Origin: Paenarthrobacter nitroguajacolicus
GTDB taxonomy: Bacteria > Actinomycetota > Actinomycetes > Actinomycetales > Micrococcaceae
Assembly: GCF_007786235.1 (NCBI RefSeq)
Contig: NZ_VNFK01000016.1
Location: 46,831 to 110,830 of the forward strand
Reading direction: 5' to 3'
Length of the DNA stretch: 64,000 nt
A program made the position numbers and the translations under genes. Below are positions 24,838 to 35,200 of this stretch, one piece after another (positions within the stretch are counted from its first letter, which is position 1; each line of letters begins with the position of its first letter). Under the pieces are notes generated by a model. That model was not told the DNA's origin. It was given only the letters and a program-made list of their open reading frames with translations, and made no database searches.

Positions 24838-27525
24838 CTAACCGCGCATCGCCCGGCGGGCGCTGTCCGTCCGCTGTGCTGCGTTGCCGATCCACACATC
24901 CGCACCCAGGATGGTGGCGCCCGAGGGACCGGCAAGGACAGGGTTGAATTCCACCAGCGCAATTCCGGGGTGGTCGTCTTTGAGCTTGGCGAGCCTGGCC
25001 GCGACGTCCTCCAGCGCTGCCACGTTCACTGCCGGAAGCCCTTGATAGCCAAAGAGCTTCCTGGACGCTCTGGGCGAACGGATCACATCATGCAGGTCAG
25101 CAGCTGAGAGCGGCGGGACCCGGTGGGCCCAATCGTCAAGGAGGTTTACGGCGTCGCCTGCCAAACCGAACGACAACACCGGCCCCAACAGGGGGTCCTC
25201 CATCGCGCGGAAGGTGCAGGCCTGCCCGACAGGAGCCATCGCCTGCACCTCAAGGGACGGCGACCCGTACGGTTCAAGGGCACGGCGCATCTGTGCGATG
25301 TTCTGGCGCAGCGATTCGGCATCCTGGATGTCGAGCCGGACGCCGCCGAGGTCCAGGCGGTGCCGCAGTGCAGGATCAGTGGTCTTCAGGACCACTGGCC
25401 ATCCCACAGTGTCCGCGGCCCGGACTGCTTCCTCCGGCGTACCAAATCCGAACGTTGGCACCACCTCTATGCCGTAACCGGCCAGCAGCGCGGCGGCAGC
25501 ACCGGCGTCGAGCTTCCTCAGCTTCTCCCCCGTTACCCCGGCGAGCAAGGCAGCCAAGGTCTCGCGGGTGCCATCCACGTCGCAGCCGTCAGGCTCGATG
25601 AACAAACCCTGGTCGCGATCACGCCACTGGGCGTATCGAACGATTGCGGCAAGGGCGGCCACGGCGGCACCGGCGTTGGAGTAGCACGGCAGCACGGGCT
25701 TGCCCGGGGAACCCACCATGCCCTCCACGTGGATGGAAGGATCCAAAATTCCCGTGAAGGCCGCAACAACCGGCTTACCGGCTTCCGCAGCACATTCTGC
25801 GAGGACGCCGGCCAACGACTCCTGGGTGAGACCACGGGCAGGCAGCAGTGCCGCCACCACCGCGTGGACGGAGTCATCCGCGAGGCTTTCCTGGAGGCTG
25901 GCCCGCAAGGCCGGAAGCGCGAGCGACTGACCGGCGTCGAGGTCCACCTCCGTCACGAGGCGGTTCACATCCAGTCCGAGTGGGACAGCGCTGTCAGCCA
26001 CCACTTTCCCCAAGGCGACGGAATTGGAATAGACAGCCAAACCTGGCCCTTTGGGCAAAGCCTGGGAGGACACGATTTGGGCGATGTCCATTAATTGTTC
26101 GATGGTCTCCACACGGATGACGCCGGATTGGCGCATCATGGCATCCACGGCCGCGGGCGGCGCCTGGGTGGTGCGGACCTCGTGCCCGGGCGGCAGGGTG
26201 AGACCCGTGACATCGGACTTGGCCACGATGACTGGCTTGCTCCGCGACAACCGCCGGGCCAGGCGGGAGAACTTTCGCGGATTGCCGATGGACTCCAGGT
26301 ACAGGCCGACGGCGGAGGTATCGGCGTCGTCCTCCCAATACTGCATGGCGTCGTTGCCCGAAACGTCGGCGCGGTTGCCGGCGGAAAGGAAGGACGACAG
26401 GCCGAGTTGGCGCCGGCTGGCTGCCGCGTAGACCGCCACCCCGACGGCGGCCGACTGGCTGAACAGGCCCAGGCTGCCCCTCGGCGGCATGCTGGGAGCC
26501 ATCGACGCGTTCAAGGAAACGGCCGGGTGGGTGTTCAGAATTCCCAAGGATTCGGGCCCGATCACCCGCATGCCGTTCGCCCTGGCGCGCCGCACCAGTT
26601 CGTGCTGGCGGGCCAGTCCCCGCTCCCCGTCGTCGGCAAATCCGGCGGTGGCCACCACAATGCCCTTGACGCCCGCGGCAGCACAGTCGTCCACCACCTT
26701 GGGCACTTCGCCGTAGGGAACAGCGATGATGGCCAACTGCACTGGCCCAGGGATTTCGGACAACTTGGCGAAGGAGATCATGCCGGCCAGTTCGAAGGCC
26801 TCGGGGTTGACGGCGTAGACCGGCCCCTTGAAGCCTCCCTCGATGATGTGCTCCAGCAGCTGGTATCCCACGGTGCCCCACTTGCGGCTGGCGCCGATGA
26901 CAGCCACCGACGACGGCGACAACAGGTCACGCACGCTGCGCGCCTCTGCGCGGTGCTCACGGGACTCCATGACGGCCCGGGATTTCTCCGTGGGGTCGAT
27001 ATTAAATTCGACGCTCACCACGCCGTCATCGAACTGGCGTTTGAGGTCGTATCCGGCGTCGGCAAAGACCATCAGCATCTTCCGGTTGTCCGGCAGAACC
27101 TCGGCTGTGAATCGCCGAATGCCGTTCTCGCGGGCAGCCACGGCCAGATGTTCCAAGAGGATCGAGCCAATTCCGCGGCCCTGGTGGGCGTCGGAGATGT
27201 TGAAGGCCACCTCTGCCTCGGTGGGATCGTCCAGCCTGTCATAGCGTCCGATGCCCATGATTTCGCCGCCAATGGTGATAACGAAAGCCACCCGGTTGAT
27301 GTGGTCAACTTCCGTGAAGCGCCGCACTTCCTTGCCGGAGAGCTTGGGCTTGAAGGAAAAGAACCTCATATAGATGGAGGCCTGCGACTGGCCCGCGTGG
27401 AACGCCTGCAAAGCCTCCGCGTCCTGTGGCCGGATAGGACGAAGGTGGGCTGTTCCGCCGTCGCGCAGGACGACATCGGCCTCCCAATATTCCGGATAAA
27501 TGCCGACGCCGGGCTGATCCACCAT
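24838..27525 (-). CDS. GNAT / acetate-CoA ligase fusion, protein lysine acetyltransferase (Pat-like)
   Basis: 895 residues. An N-terminal GNAT domain (about 15-180) has HQGRGIGSILLEHLAV for acetyl-CoA binding. An NDP-forming acyl-CoA-synthetase-like region follows: CoA-binding SVAVIGASRKWGTVGY, succinyl-CoA ligase-like LFSQSAAVGVA with SAGNRADVSG, and a C-terminal ATP-grasp domain (GWPVVLKTTDP). Enterobacterial PatZ has the same parts with the GNAT domain at the C-terminus; the order here is the actinobacterial one. Such proteins acetylate lysines, for example on acetyl-CoA synthetase. The ATG has TAGGCT six bases upstream and no Shine-Dalgarno site. Confidence 0.9.
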   Translation of the reverse strand: MVDQPGVGIYPEYWEADVVLRDGGTAHLRPIRPQDAEALQAFHAGQSQASIYMRFFSFKPKLSGKEVRRFTEVDHINRVAFVITIGGEIMGIGRYDRLDDPTEAEVAFNISDAHQGRGIGSILLEHLAVAARENGIRRFTAEVLPDNRKMLMVFADAGYDLKRQFDDGVVSVEFNIDPTEKSRAVMESREHRAEARSVRDLLSPSSVAVIGASRKWGTVGYQLLEHIIEGGFKGPVYAVNPEAFELAGMISFAKLSEIPGPVQLAIIAVPYGEVPKVVDDCAAAGVKGIVVATAGFADDGERGLARQHELVRRARANGMRVIGPESLGILNTHPAVSLNASMAPSMPPRGSLGLFSQSAAVGVAVYAAASRRQLGLSSFLSAGNRADVSGNDAMQYWEDDADTSAVGLYLESIGNPRKFSRLARRLSRSKPVIVAKSDVTGLTLPPGHEVRTTQAPPAAVDAMMRQSGVIRVETIEQLMDIAQIVSSQALPKGPGLAVYSNSVALGKVVADSAVPLGLDVNRLVTEVDLDAGQSLALPALRASLQESLADDSVHAVVAALLPARGLTQESLAGVLAECAAEAGKPVVAAFTGILDPSIHVEGMVGSPGKPVLPCYSNAGAAVAALAAIVRYAQWRDRDQGLFIEPDGCDVDGTRETLAALLAGVTGEKLRKLDAGAAAALLAGYGIEVVPTFGFGTPEEAVRAADTVGWPVVLKTTDPALRHRLDLGGVRLDIQDAESLRQNIAQMRRALEPYGSPSLEVQAMAPVGQACTFRAMEDPLLGPVLSFGLAGDAVNLLDDWAHRVPPLSAADLHDVIRSPRASRKLFGYQGLPAVNVAALEDVAARLAKLKDDHPGIALVEFNPVLAGPSGATILGADVWIGNAAQRTDSARRAMRG

Positions 27526-27531
27526 AGGCTT

Positions 27532-27537
27532 AGCCTA
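27532..27537 (-). promoter_or_regulatory. -10 box of a leaderless promoter (Pat-like gene)
   Basis: TAGGCT on the minus strand, six bases before ATG 27525. TTGTAC 15 bases further up is a possible but poorly spaced -35. Confidence 0.6.
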
Positions 27538-27580
27538 GCTAAAACATCCGCAGTACAACTTTCAAGGATTCACCGACCCC

Positions 27581-30097
27581 ATGGCCCGCAGCCAAACTCC
27601 CGCACGCAAAGGCGAGCCCCTCGGCGATTTCACCGAGAACATCGTCGATATCGACGTCACTTCCGAGATGGAAGGCTCCTTTCTGGAGTATGCGTACTCC
27701 GTGATCTATTCGCGCGCCCTCCCGGACGCTCGAGACGGCCTGAAGCCTGTCCAACGGCGCATTCTCTACATGATGTCCGACATGGGCCTGCGCCCGGACC
27801 GCGGACACGTCAAGAGCGCCCGCGTGGTGGGCGAAGTCATGGGTAAGCTCCACCCGCACGGAGACGCGGCGATCTACGATGCCATGGTGCGCATGGCACA
27901 GGACTTCTCCCTGCGCCTGCCGCTGATTGACGGCCACGGCAACTTTGGTTCGCTCGACGACGGCCCGGCAGCACCGCGTTACACCGAAGCGCGCCTCGCT
28001 GCCGCTGCTTTGACCATGACGGACCACCTCGACGAAGACGTGGTGGACTTCGTCCCCAACTACGACAACCAGCTGACGCAGCCGGACGTCCTCCCCGCCG
28101 CCTTCCCCAACCTGCTGGTCAACGGCACCACGGGCATCGCTGTGGGCATGGCCACCAACATGGCTCCGCACAACCTGGTGGAAGTCATCGCCGCAGCACG
28201 GCACCTGATCGCCAACCCCGATGCCACCCTGGAAGAGATCATGCGGTTCATCCCGGGGCCGGACCTCCCCACCGGTGGACGGATCGTGGGCCTGGACGGC
28301 ATCCGCGACGCGTACGCTACTGGCCGCGGTTCGTTCAAGACCCGGGCCAAGGTTGAGGTGGAACAGCTTTCTGCCCGCCGCACCGGACTGGTGGTCACTG
28401 AGCTCCCCTACATGGTGGGTCCCGAAAAGGTCATAGAAAAGATCAAGGACGCCGTCAACGCCAAGAAGTTGACCGGCATCAGCGACGTCGTGGACCTGAC
28501 CGACCGCAACCATGGACTTCGCCTGGTCATTGAGCTGAAGAACGGCTTCAACCCCAACGCCGTGCTCCAGCAGTTGTACCGATACTCCCCCATGGAAGAC
28601 TCCTTCGGCATCAACAACGTCACGCTGGTGGATGGCCAGCCGCAAACCCTTGGCTTGTTGCAGCTGCTTCAGGTCTATGTTGCGCACCGGCTGAACGTGG
28701 TGCGCCGACGCACGTCGTTCCGCTTAGGCAAAAAGAAGGACCGCCTCCACTTGGTGGAAGGTTTGTTGATCGCGATCGTTGACATCGACGAGGTCATCCA
28801 GATCATCCGCTCGTCCGATGAAGCCTCGGCTGCGCGCGAGCGGTTGATGTCCATCTACGACCTCACCGAGATCCAGGCCAATTACATCCTGGAACTGCGC
28901 CTGCGGCAGTTGACCAAGTATTCCCGCCTTGAACTGGAGAAGGAGCAGGACGAACTCCGCCGCGAAATCGAGGCACTTGAGGCCATCCTGGCGTCCGACG
29001 AACTTCTTCGCGACCTCGTGTCGGGTGAACTTGCCGAGATCTCCGAAAAATACGGCACGCCCCGCCGCACGGTCTTGCTGGAGTCCGAAGCCGTCTCACC
29101 GACCGTCGCTGCCGCCCTCGCGGCTGCCGTCCCCGGTCCCAAAGGCAAGGCCGCCGCGCTGCCGCTGGAGATTCCAGACGACCCCTGTTGGGCGTTGCTC
29201 AGCGTTTCCGGCCAGATCGCCAGGACATCAAACCAGGAGCCGCTGGCCGAGTCCGGGCCACGTACCAAGCACGATGTCTTCCGCTCGGTAGTGAAGACCA
29301 CGGCTCGTGGAGAAATCGGCGCAGTGACCTCACAAGGCCGCATGTTGCGGCTGCAGGTCATGGACATGCCTGTCCTGCCTCCCGTCTCGGGCCTTCCGAA
29401 CCTGGCCGGCGGTGTGCCGGCGAAGGACTTCATCACTTTGGTCAAGGGCGAAACCTTGGTGGCGTTCGTTCCGCTGGATGCCATTCTGGCCATTGGCACG
29501 GTCCAGGGCGTCGTCAAGCGGGTGCAGCCGGACTACCCGCTGAACCGCGAGGATTGGGAGATTATTGCCCTGAAGGACAAGGATTCGGTCCTCGCCGTGG
29601 AACCGGCGCAGGATGACGACGTCGATCTTGTCTTCGTGACGAGGCAAGCCCAATTGCTGCGGTTCAGTGCGTCCAACGTCCGTCCGCAAGGACGCACGGC
29701 GGGCGGCATGGCCGGCATCAAACTGGCCGCCGGTGACGACGTGATCCACTTCGGCACCGTTCGTGCCAACGATCCTGCCGCCGTCGTGGTGACCATTGCC
29801 GGCACCAACGGCGCCCTGCCTGGGACCGCCCCTGGAACTGCGAAGGTCACGGCCTTCGACGAGTATCCGGCCAAGGGCCGTGCCACCGGTGGCGTGCGAG
29901 TCCACCGCTTCCTGAAGGGTGAAGACACCTTGCTGATGGCGTGGGCCGGACATGGCCCCGCCAAGGCGTCATCCGCTGCCGGGGTGGCCAGGGCCCTCCC
30001 ACACGAGCATGGCCGCAGAGATGGCTCGGGCGTGCCGTTGTCCCAGCCCGTGGAAGCCATCGGCCCGAGCATGGCATGGGCTGAGCCCGCAGAGTAA
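27581..30097 (+). CDS. parC: Type IIA DNA topoisomerase subunit A (topoisomerase IV ParC-like)
   Basis: 838 residues. The DNA-cleaving tyrosine is Tyr134 in APRYTEARLA. Other landmarks are RALPDARDGLKPVQRRIL, GKLHPHGDAAIYDAM (quinolone-pocket region), LLVNGTTGIAVGMATN and a coiled segment around EKEQDELRREIEALE. The C-terminal domain has six-bladed-propeller-like repeats (ISRTSNQ-like, MLRLQVMDMP, LLRFSASNVRPQGRTAGGM). The GyrA box typical of gyrase (QRRGGKG) is not seen, which favours topoisomerase IV over gyrase. The B subunit at 41.8-43.9 kb is its likely partner. A strong hairpin follows. Confidence 0.9.
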   Translation: MARSQTPARKGEPLGDFTENIVDIDVTSEMEGSFLEYAYSVIYSRALPDARDGLKPVQRRILYMMSDMGLRPDRGHVKSARVVGEVMGKLHPHGDAAIYDAMVRMAQDFSLRLPLIDGHGNFGSLDDGPAAPRYTEARLAAAALTMTDHLDEDVVDFVPNYDNQLTQPDVLPAAFPNLLVNGTTGIAVGMATNMAPHNLVEVIAAARHLIANPDATLEEIMRFIPGPDLPTGGRIVGLDGIRDAYATGRGSFKTRAKVEVEQLSARRTGLVVTELPYMVGPEKVIEKIKDAVNAKKLTGISDVVDLTDRNHGLRLVIELKNGFNPNAVLQQLYRYSPMEDSFGINNVTLVDGQPQTLGLLQLLQVYVAHRLNVVRRRTSFRLGKKKDRLHLVEGLLIAIVDIDEVIQIIRSSDEASAARERLMSIYDLTEIQANYILELRLRQLTKYSRLELEKEQDELRREIEALEAILASDELLRDLVSGELAEISEKYGTPRRTVLLESEAVSPTVAAALAAAVPGPKGKAAALPLEIPDDPCWALLSVSGQIARTSNQEPLAESGPRTKHDVFRSVVKTTARGEIGAVTSQGRMLRLQVMDMPVLPPVSGLPNLAGGVPAKDFITLVKGETLVAFVPLDAILAIGTVQGVVKRVQPDYPLNREDWEIIALKDKDSVLAVEPAQDDDVDLVFVTRQAQLLRFSASNVRPQGRTAGGMAGIKLAAGDDVIHFGTVRANDPAAVVVTIAGTNGALPGTAPGTAKVTAFDEYPAKGRATGGVRVHRFLKGEDTLLMAWAGHGPAKASSAAGVARALPHEHGRRDGSGVPLSQPVEAIGPSMAWAEPAE

Positions 30098-30105
30098 TGA
30101 CGTGC

Positions 30106-30151
30106 CACAGCAGGGGCCGGCGATCACAACCGCCGGCCCTTGCTGTTGTGG
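30106..30151. terminator. Bidirectional terminator between parC and VOC gene
   Basis: The core GGCCGGCG (30115-30122) pairs with CGCCGGCC (30131-30138), extended outward by imperfect CCACAGCA/TGCTGTTGTGG arms. It serves parC, and possibly the convergent VOC gene. Confidence 0.75.
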
Positions 30152-30176
30152 TGGTGTGGGAGCCACACCACCTGGG

Positions 30177-30560
30177 CTAGCCGGTTTGGGTGAGGCTCAG
30201 AATGTTTCCTTCAGTATCAAGGAACCACGCCGCGGCGCTTCCGTCGGGCATCGTGGCGATGCCGTTCTCTGTCTTCAGCCCGGGGAAATCGTAGTCTTCG
30301 AACGTGACTCCTTTATCCCGCAGCTCCGCTACCGTGGCAGCGACATCGCTCACCATCCAACCCATCTGCGTGTTCCTGGCAGTGCCCGCATTGGGTGTTT
30401 GATACAGGAAGAATCCGGTTCCATCGCCACACTTGTATTGGAGGTTGTCGTCGTCGTCCGGATTTTCGGGTTCCAGTCCGAGCTTTTCGCTGTAGTACGC
30501 ACGGGCCCGGGCTATGTCCTGTGCCGGTAGGACGGCACCAACCTGCTGATCCTTGAGCAT
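30177..30560 (-). CDS. VOC-family (glyoxalase/bleomycin-resistance fold) protein
   Basis: 127 residues with the vicinal-oxygen-chelate fold. Opening VGAVLPAQDIARARAYYSEKLGL is the usual first beta-alpha unit (shown only to identify it). GGNILSL-like DTEGNILSLTQ at the end carries the metal-ligand glutamate. Members include glyoxalases, dioxygenases and antibiotic-binding proteins; the substrate is unknown. GGAAAGAG precedes the ATG. It is divergent from the DinB-like gene. Confidence 0.88.
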   Translation of the reverse strand: MLKDQQVGAVLPAQDIARARAYYSEKLGLEPENPDDDDNLQYKCGDGTGFFLYQTPNAGTARNTQMGWMVSDVAATVAELRDKGVTFEDYDFPGLKTENGIATMPDGSAAAWFLDTEGNILSLTQTG

Positions 30561-30676
30561 GATTTTCTCTTTCCGGCTCTCCCCCCGGAACGAACTTTAC
30601 TCTTGGGCGGGCAGCTAAGTCATTGGAAAACGACACCATATTTCATCGCCTGCAATGGACGCGGGGCGGATCGGCT

Positions 30677-30682
30677 TAGACT
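30677..30682 (+). promoter_or_regulatory. -10 box of a leaderless promoter (DinB-like gene)
   Basis: TAGACT six bases before ATG 30689; no ribosome site in between. Confidence 0.6.
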
Positions 30683-30688
30683 GGCCGC

Positions 30689-31207
30689 ATGCCGATCATC
30701 CCCGATGAAAAAGACTGGACGTGGGTCCTCTCAGAGCCCTGCCCCGAGTGCGGTTTCGACGCCGCCACGGTGACACCTTCAACGGTGCCGGGCACCGTCC
30801 TGAACATGCTTCCCCGGTGGCGGGCCGTCCTGCGCCGGGAGGACGTTTCCAAACGGCCCAATGACCACACGTGGTCCAACCTGGAGTACGCGTGCCACGT
30901 CCGCGATGTCTTCAGCCTCTTCGACCAGCGCCTGAATTTGATGCTGGCTGAGGATAACGCCACGTTCGCCAACTGGGACCAGGACCAAGCCGCCATCGAT
31001 GGCGACTACGCATCGGCGGATCCACGAACCGTGGCTGATGAAGTGGAAGCCGAAGGCAAGGAAATTGCGGAGTCGTTTGCCCGGGTGGTGGAGGACGACT
31101 GGCAGCGCACCGGAACGCGCAGCAACGGTTCCTCGTTCACGGTGCTGACGTTCTCGCAGTACTTCCTGCACGACGTTGTGCACCACCTGCACGACGTGGA
31201 CGGCTAG
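30689..31207 (+). CDS. DinB-superfamily protein
   Basis: 172 residues. The fold is the DinB/YfiT-like four-helix bundle, with metal-binding histidines expected in YACHVRDVFSLF and FLHDVVHHLHDVDG. The N-terminus has PCPECGFDA with a CxxC. Related proteins are metal-dependent thiol S-transferases that use mycothiol or bacillithiol; mycothiol would be the thiol in this lineage. The specific reaction is unknown. It appears leaderless and monocistronic, and ends 10 bases before the convergent GNAT gene. Confidence 0.88.
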   Translation: MPIIPDEKDWTWVLSEPCPECGFDAATVTPSTVPGTVLNMLPRWRAVLRREDVSKRPNDHTWSNLEYACHVRDVFSLFDQRLNLMLAEDNATFANWDQDQAAIDGDYASADPRTVADEVEAEGKEIAESFARVVEDDWQRTGTRSNGSSFTVLTFSQYFLHDVVHHLHDVDG

Positions 31208-31217
31208 GAAACATGCC

Positions 31218-32228
31218 CTAGAGCATCTTCTCCCACGTCATGCTGCGGTTCACCGGCGTGTAGCCCATGCCAAGGTAGAGTTCCAGCGCACCTGAGGGGT
31301 TGGCGGAATCCACGTCAAGGGAAGCCACGTCCATTCCGGCGTCGGTGTACCGGCGCATGGCGTCCGCCAGCAGCGCTTGGGCGATGCCCCGGCCCCGGTA
31401 GGCTCGCCGAACTCCCAGGAGCTCGGTATAGCCCTCCTTGAAACCGCGGTCCGCGGCCGAGTCGGAATCAAAACTGGTCAGTTGGTACCCGGCGATTTCA
31501 CCTGTGGCGGTGTCAATGACCACTGCGCTGAGATCGTGCCGCCCTGTAGGTTCCTCCATGGTGAAGCGCCACGCCTCCTCGTCCCTCGGTTCGCTCCCCC
31601 AGTGGTCCCTGAAGGCATCGTTGTGCGCCAAGCGCATCGGCTCGAACAGTGAAGGCTCCAAGGTCCTGAGTTCAAACCCGGCACCGAGCGGAGCGTGGGG
31701 CAGCTCCGTGGACAGGGGCCGATGCATCTCGTTGAACCAGCGCACCGCCTTGTAGCCGTGGCCCATCAGCAGAGCAGCCTGGTGCTCATGCTGTTCTTCG
31801 GTTTGGATTCGGAGCCGGGGCGGAGCTTTGGTGTGCCCGGCGTCTTGATCCGACTGGAAACGGTGCCGAACCTGGGCTTCCTGCCAGACCAGGACAGCGG
31901 AACCTATGCCGCGGAGCTGCCACTCCGGGTCGACGCAAGCCAGGCCAGTGGCTTTATCGCCTTCAGGGTTCTTGGTGATTCGCCCATAGGCACGCGCCAC
32001 GCCTTTGGCATCCAGGCCCAGAAGCGTGCTGGTCGCCGCAGGGTTCTTGGTGGATTCCAGGATATGGATCAGGTCACCGCGTTTCTCATACCAGACGGGA
32101 TGTTCAACGGCGGCAGTACGGGCAATCAGGCCGGCCCAGTTATCGAGGTCGCCCATGGTGGCACACCGCCACTGAAGGCCGGTCACGGTGTTGTCGGGCA
32201 TCGCTTGGCTTGCGGCTTCGAAGGGCAT
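31218..32228 (-). CDS. Double-GNAT acetyltransferase-like protein
   Basis: 336 residues with two GNAT-like halves. The first (about 20-150) is divergent, with DPEWQLRGIGSAVLVW. The second (about 180-335) is clearer, with RRAYRGRGIAQALLADAMRRY as acetyl-CoA motif A (core RGRGIAQALL) and GALELYLGMGYTP. It resembles mycothiol synthase-type tandem GNATs in layout, but the family is not certain and the substrate is unknown. It lies nine bases after cydDC. TAGCCT six bases before its ATG allows its own leaderless transcript, and TAG of that box is also the cydDC stop. Confidence 0.83.
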   Translation of the reverse strand: MPFEAASQAMPDNTVTGLQWRCATMGDLDNWAGLIARTAAVEHPVWYEKRGDLIHILESTKNPAATSTLLGLDAKGVARAYGRITKNPEGDKATGLACVDPEWQLRGIGSAVLVWQEAQVRHRFQSDQDAGHTKAPPRLRIQTEEQHEHQAALLMGHGYKAVRWFNEMHRPLSTELPHAPLGAGFELRTLEPSLFEPMRLAHNDAFRDHWGSEPRDEEAWRFTMEEPTGRHDLSAVVIDTATGEIAGYQLTSFDSDSAADRGFKEGYTELLGVRRAYRGRGIAQALLADAMRRYTDAGMDVASLDVDSANPSGALELYLGMGYTPVNRSMTWEKML

Positions 32229-32234
32229 GCCAAC

Positions 32235-32240
32235 AGGCTA
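32235..32240 (-). promoter_or_regulatory. -10-like box overlapping the cydDC stop (GNAT gene)
   Basis: TAGCCT on the minus strand, six bases before ATG 32228; the first three bases are the cydDC stop codon. Confidence 0.4.
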
Positions 32241-35200
32241 CTGAGGAGTAGGCCTCCCCACCAGCTCCGCCGCGCCCACGCTTTGCTTCACGGTTCTGGG
32301 GGTGCTGGCAAGCTCAAGCCGCGCGTCTGAAGGATCGATGTCCTCGGAATTGTGGGTAACCAAAACAACAGTGACATCTTTGAGCCCCTTGCGCAGGATG
32401 GCCATCATTTCCTGTGCCGAACCCGCATCCAGGTGGGCGGTTGGCTCATCCAGCAACAACACTGAAGCGCCCGTCAGGAGCGTCCGGGCCATCGCGAGCC
32501 GCTGCCGCTCTCCACCGCTGAGGAAGGAGCCTCCGGCTCCGATCCGCGCGTCGAGACCACCAGGCAAAGACTCCACCAAGGCATCAAGGCCGACGTCGGC
32601 CAGGGCCTTGTGCATGTCGCCCTCGCTGGGTTTCTCCCCCGCGGGCCGGCTCAGCAGGAGGTTACCCCGAATGGTTGAGTCGAACAGGTGTGCCTCTTGG
32701 GGGCACCAAGCAGCCGTGCCGGTCAGCTTGGCCGTTCCTTCCGTGAGCGGCAGAAAACCAAGGAGGACGGAAAGAAGCGTGGACTTTCCGGCTCCCGATG
32801 GTCCGGTCACGGCAAGCCAGCGGCCAGGTTCGGCAACTGCGGTCAGCCCCGCGAAAACGTTGGAGCCGCCGGGCCACGCTGCTGCGGCACCGCGCAACTC
32901 CAGCCCCGCTTTTCCGGGGCGGTCAGGCAGCGGCCGTGTGCCGCCGTCGAGGTTCCCTTGGTGATTGCCCGGCGCCGGGGCGTCCAAAGCACCGGACGCT
33001 GCCACCCGTCCCAGGACGGCGGCGAGCGCCGGAGCCTGGCGCACCGCGGACACGATGCCGCCGAACGGTTCCACCAGTGCGAGTTGCATCAGGACGATGA
33101 CAGCAACGAGTTCCGGTGCGGCGGTCCCGTTGAATACGGAGGGTGCACTGAGGGCACCGGCCCACAGTGCCGCCAATGAGCAGCCCAAGACGGTCACTGC
33201 CTGGCCGAGGCCTTCGGCCCACGCCGAGCGCTGGGCAGAGTCAGTGGCCGCGCGGTCTTTGGCGCGCAGCGATTCAAGGACTGGTTCCCCTACTCCGTTG
33301 GCGCTCAGCTCCGCACGGGCGTCCAGCGCCGCAGCTACTGCTCTCAGCACCACGGAGCGCATCAGTTGTTCGGCCCTTGCGGCGTTGCGGTCGGCCAGGA
33401 CGGCCAGAAGCGGAGCAACGCCCAGCCCCACCACGGCTGCGATCACCACGGCAGGCAGCGCGGCCGGCAGCACGATGGCCGTGGCGACGATTGCCGCACC
33501 GCCCACTCCCACTGCGGTGACGGGCGGCAGGGCCACCCTGGGCAGGAGGTCTCGGAGGGTGTCGACATCGTCCACGATCGACCCGAGGACATTGCCGCCT
33601 TGGAGCAGGCGACGGAGGGACAGTGCGCGGCGGCTGAGAGTTGCCCAGAGCGAGCCGCGGAGTCGTGTCATGGCGGCAAAGACGGCGTCGTGGGTCAGCA
33701 ACCGCTCGCAGTAGCGCAACACGGCCCGGCCAATGCCGAAAAACCTGACGCCGACTATTGCGCCCAGCAGATAGAGGATGGGCGGCTGTTCACTGGCCCT
33801 GATGATGAGCCAGCCGGACAACCCGGACAGTGCCACCGCAAAGAGTGCCGCCAGGACGGCAACCACCCCGGCGGCGGCGAACTTGCCTCGAACGGGTTTC
33901 AGTATTCCCAGTAAGCGCGTCAGGCTGCCGTGACCGACACCTGCGTTGGGGGCACTGTCCGCGGGGACCACCGCCGCCGGTTCTGTGGGCGCCATGGCCG
34001 GCACGCGTAGGGCGCTCGCTCCCGGGACTGTGGAGGCGTCACGGTGACGTTTTTCTCCGACCTGCACCACGTGGTCGGCGAGCGCACGGGTGTGGGCGTC
34101 ATGGGCCACCAGGATCACCGTGACGGTACCGCGGAGCGACTCGATCGCCCGGCGTACCACGCTCGCGGTGTGCTGGTCCAAGTGCGCAGTGGGTTCGTCA
34201 AGCAGCAACAGTGTCGCCCCCGCTTCCAACCGGGCGAGGCCACGGGCAAGGGCAACGCGGCGCAACTCGCCAGGGCTCAGTTCGGCGGGATGCTTTGAAA
34301 CCAGGTGCTCTGCGGAAGCCCCGCGGAGGACTCGGGCCACGGCCTCGGCGGTGTCGCCTTTGAAGCCGTCCAAGTAGAGCTCGATCTCCTGCTGCACCGT
34401 GTCGGCTGCCATCACAGGGTGTTGCGGCACCCATGCCATGGTTCCCGGCGCAACTCCCGACACTGTTCCCGTCACTTCGGCGCCCGGCCCTTGCCCGACA
34501 AGTCCGGCAAGGACGCCCAGGACAGTGCTTTTGCCGGCGCCGCTGTCGCCGTCCAGGGCTGTGATGCTGCCGCGTGGGGCGGTGAAGTCAAGAGGTCCGA
34601 CGGCGGCCGCGGACCTGCCGTGGTACGTCACCGACAATTGGGTGACCACGACGTCGCTGGGACCTGCGCCTGCCGCGCTGCCACGCAGGGGCTGGTGCTT
34701 GGGGGCTTCCAGCACGGCAGTGGTTGTTTCGAGGGCCGCCCTGCCGTCGTCGCTGGCGTGGTGCGCGGTACCGAGCTCCCGGAGGGGCAGGTAGCAGTCC
34801 GGGGCAAGGATGAGGGCCAGGAGTCCGGCTTCCAAGGCCATATCTCCCGCTACCAGCCGGACCCCGATGAAGACCGCCACAACGGCAACTGAGATGGTGG
34901 CAATGAGTTCAAGGGCCAGCGCGGAGAGGAAAGCGGTGCGAAGGGTGCCCATGGTCCGGCTCCGGTACTGCTCGGAAATGTCCTCCAGGGCTGCACGCTG
35001 CTCAGTGGCACGGCCCAAGCCCACCAGGACAGGCAACCCCTTGGCGAGTTCCAGGATGTGGCCGGACAGTTTCCGGAGCGTGGTTTGCGCGTCCCGAACG
35101 CTGTCCTCGGTGTGCCGGCCTATCAGGACCATGAACAGTGGCACCAACGGAACGGTCAGGACAATCACCACAGCACTGACCCAGTCAGCAAAGAGGATCC

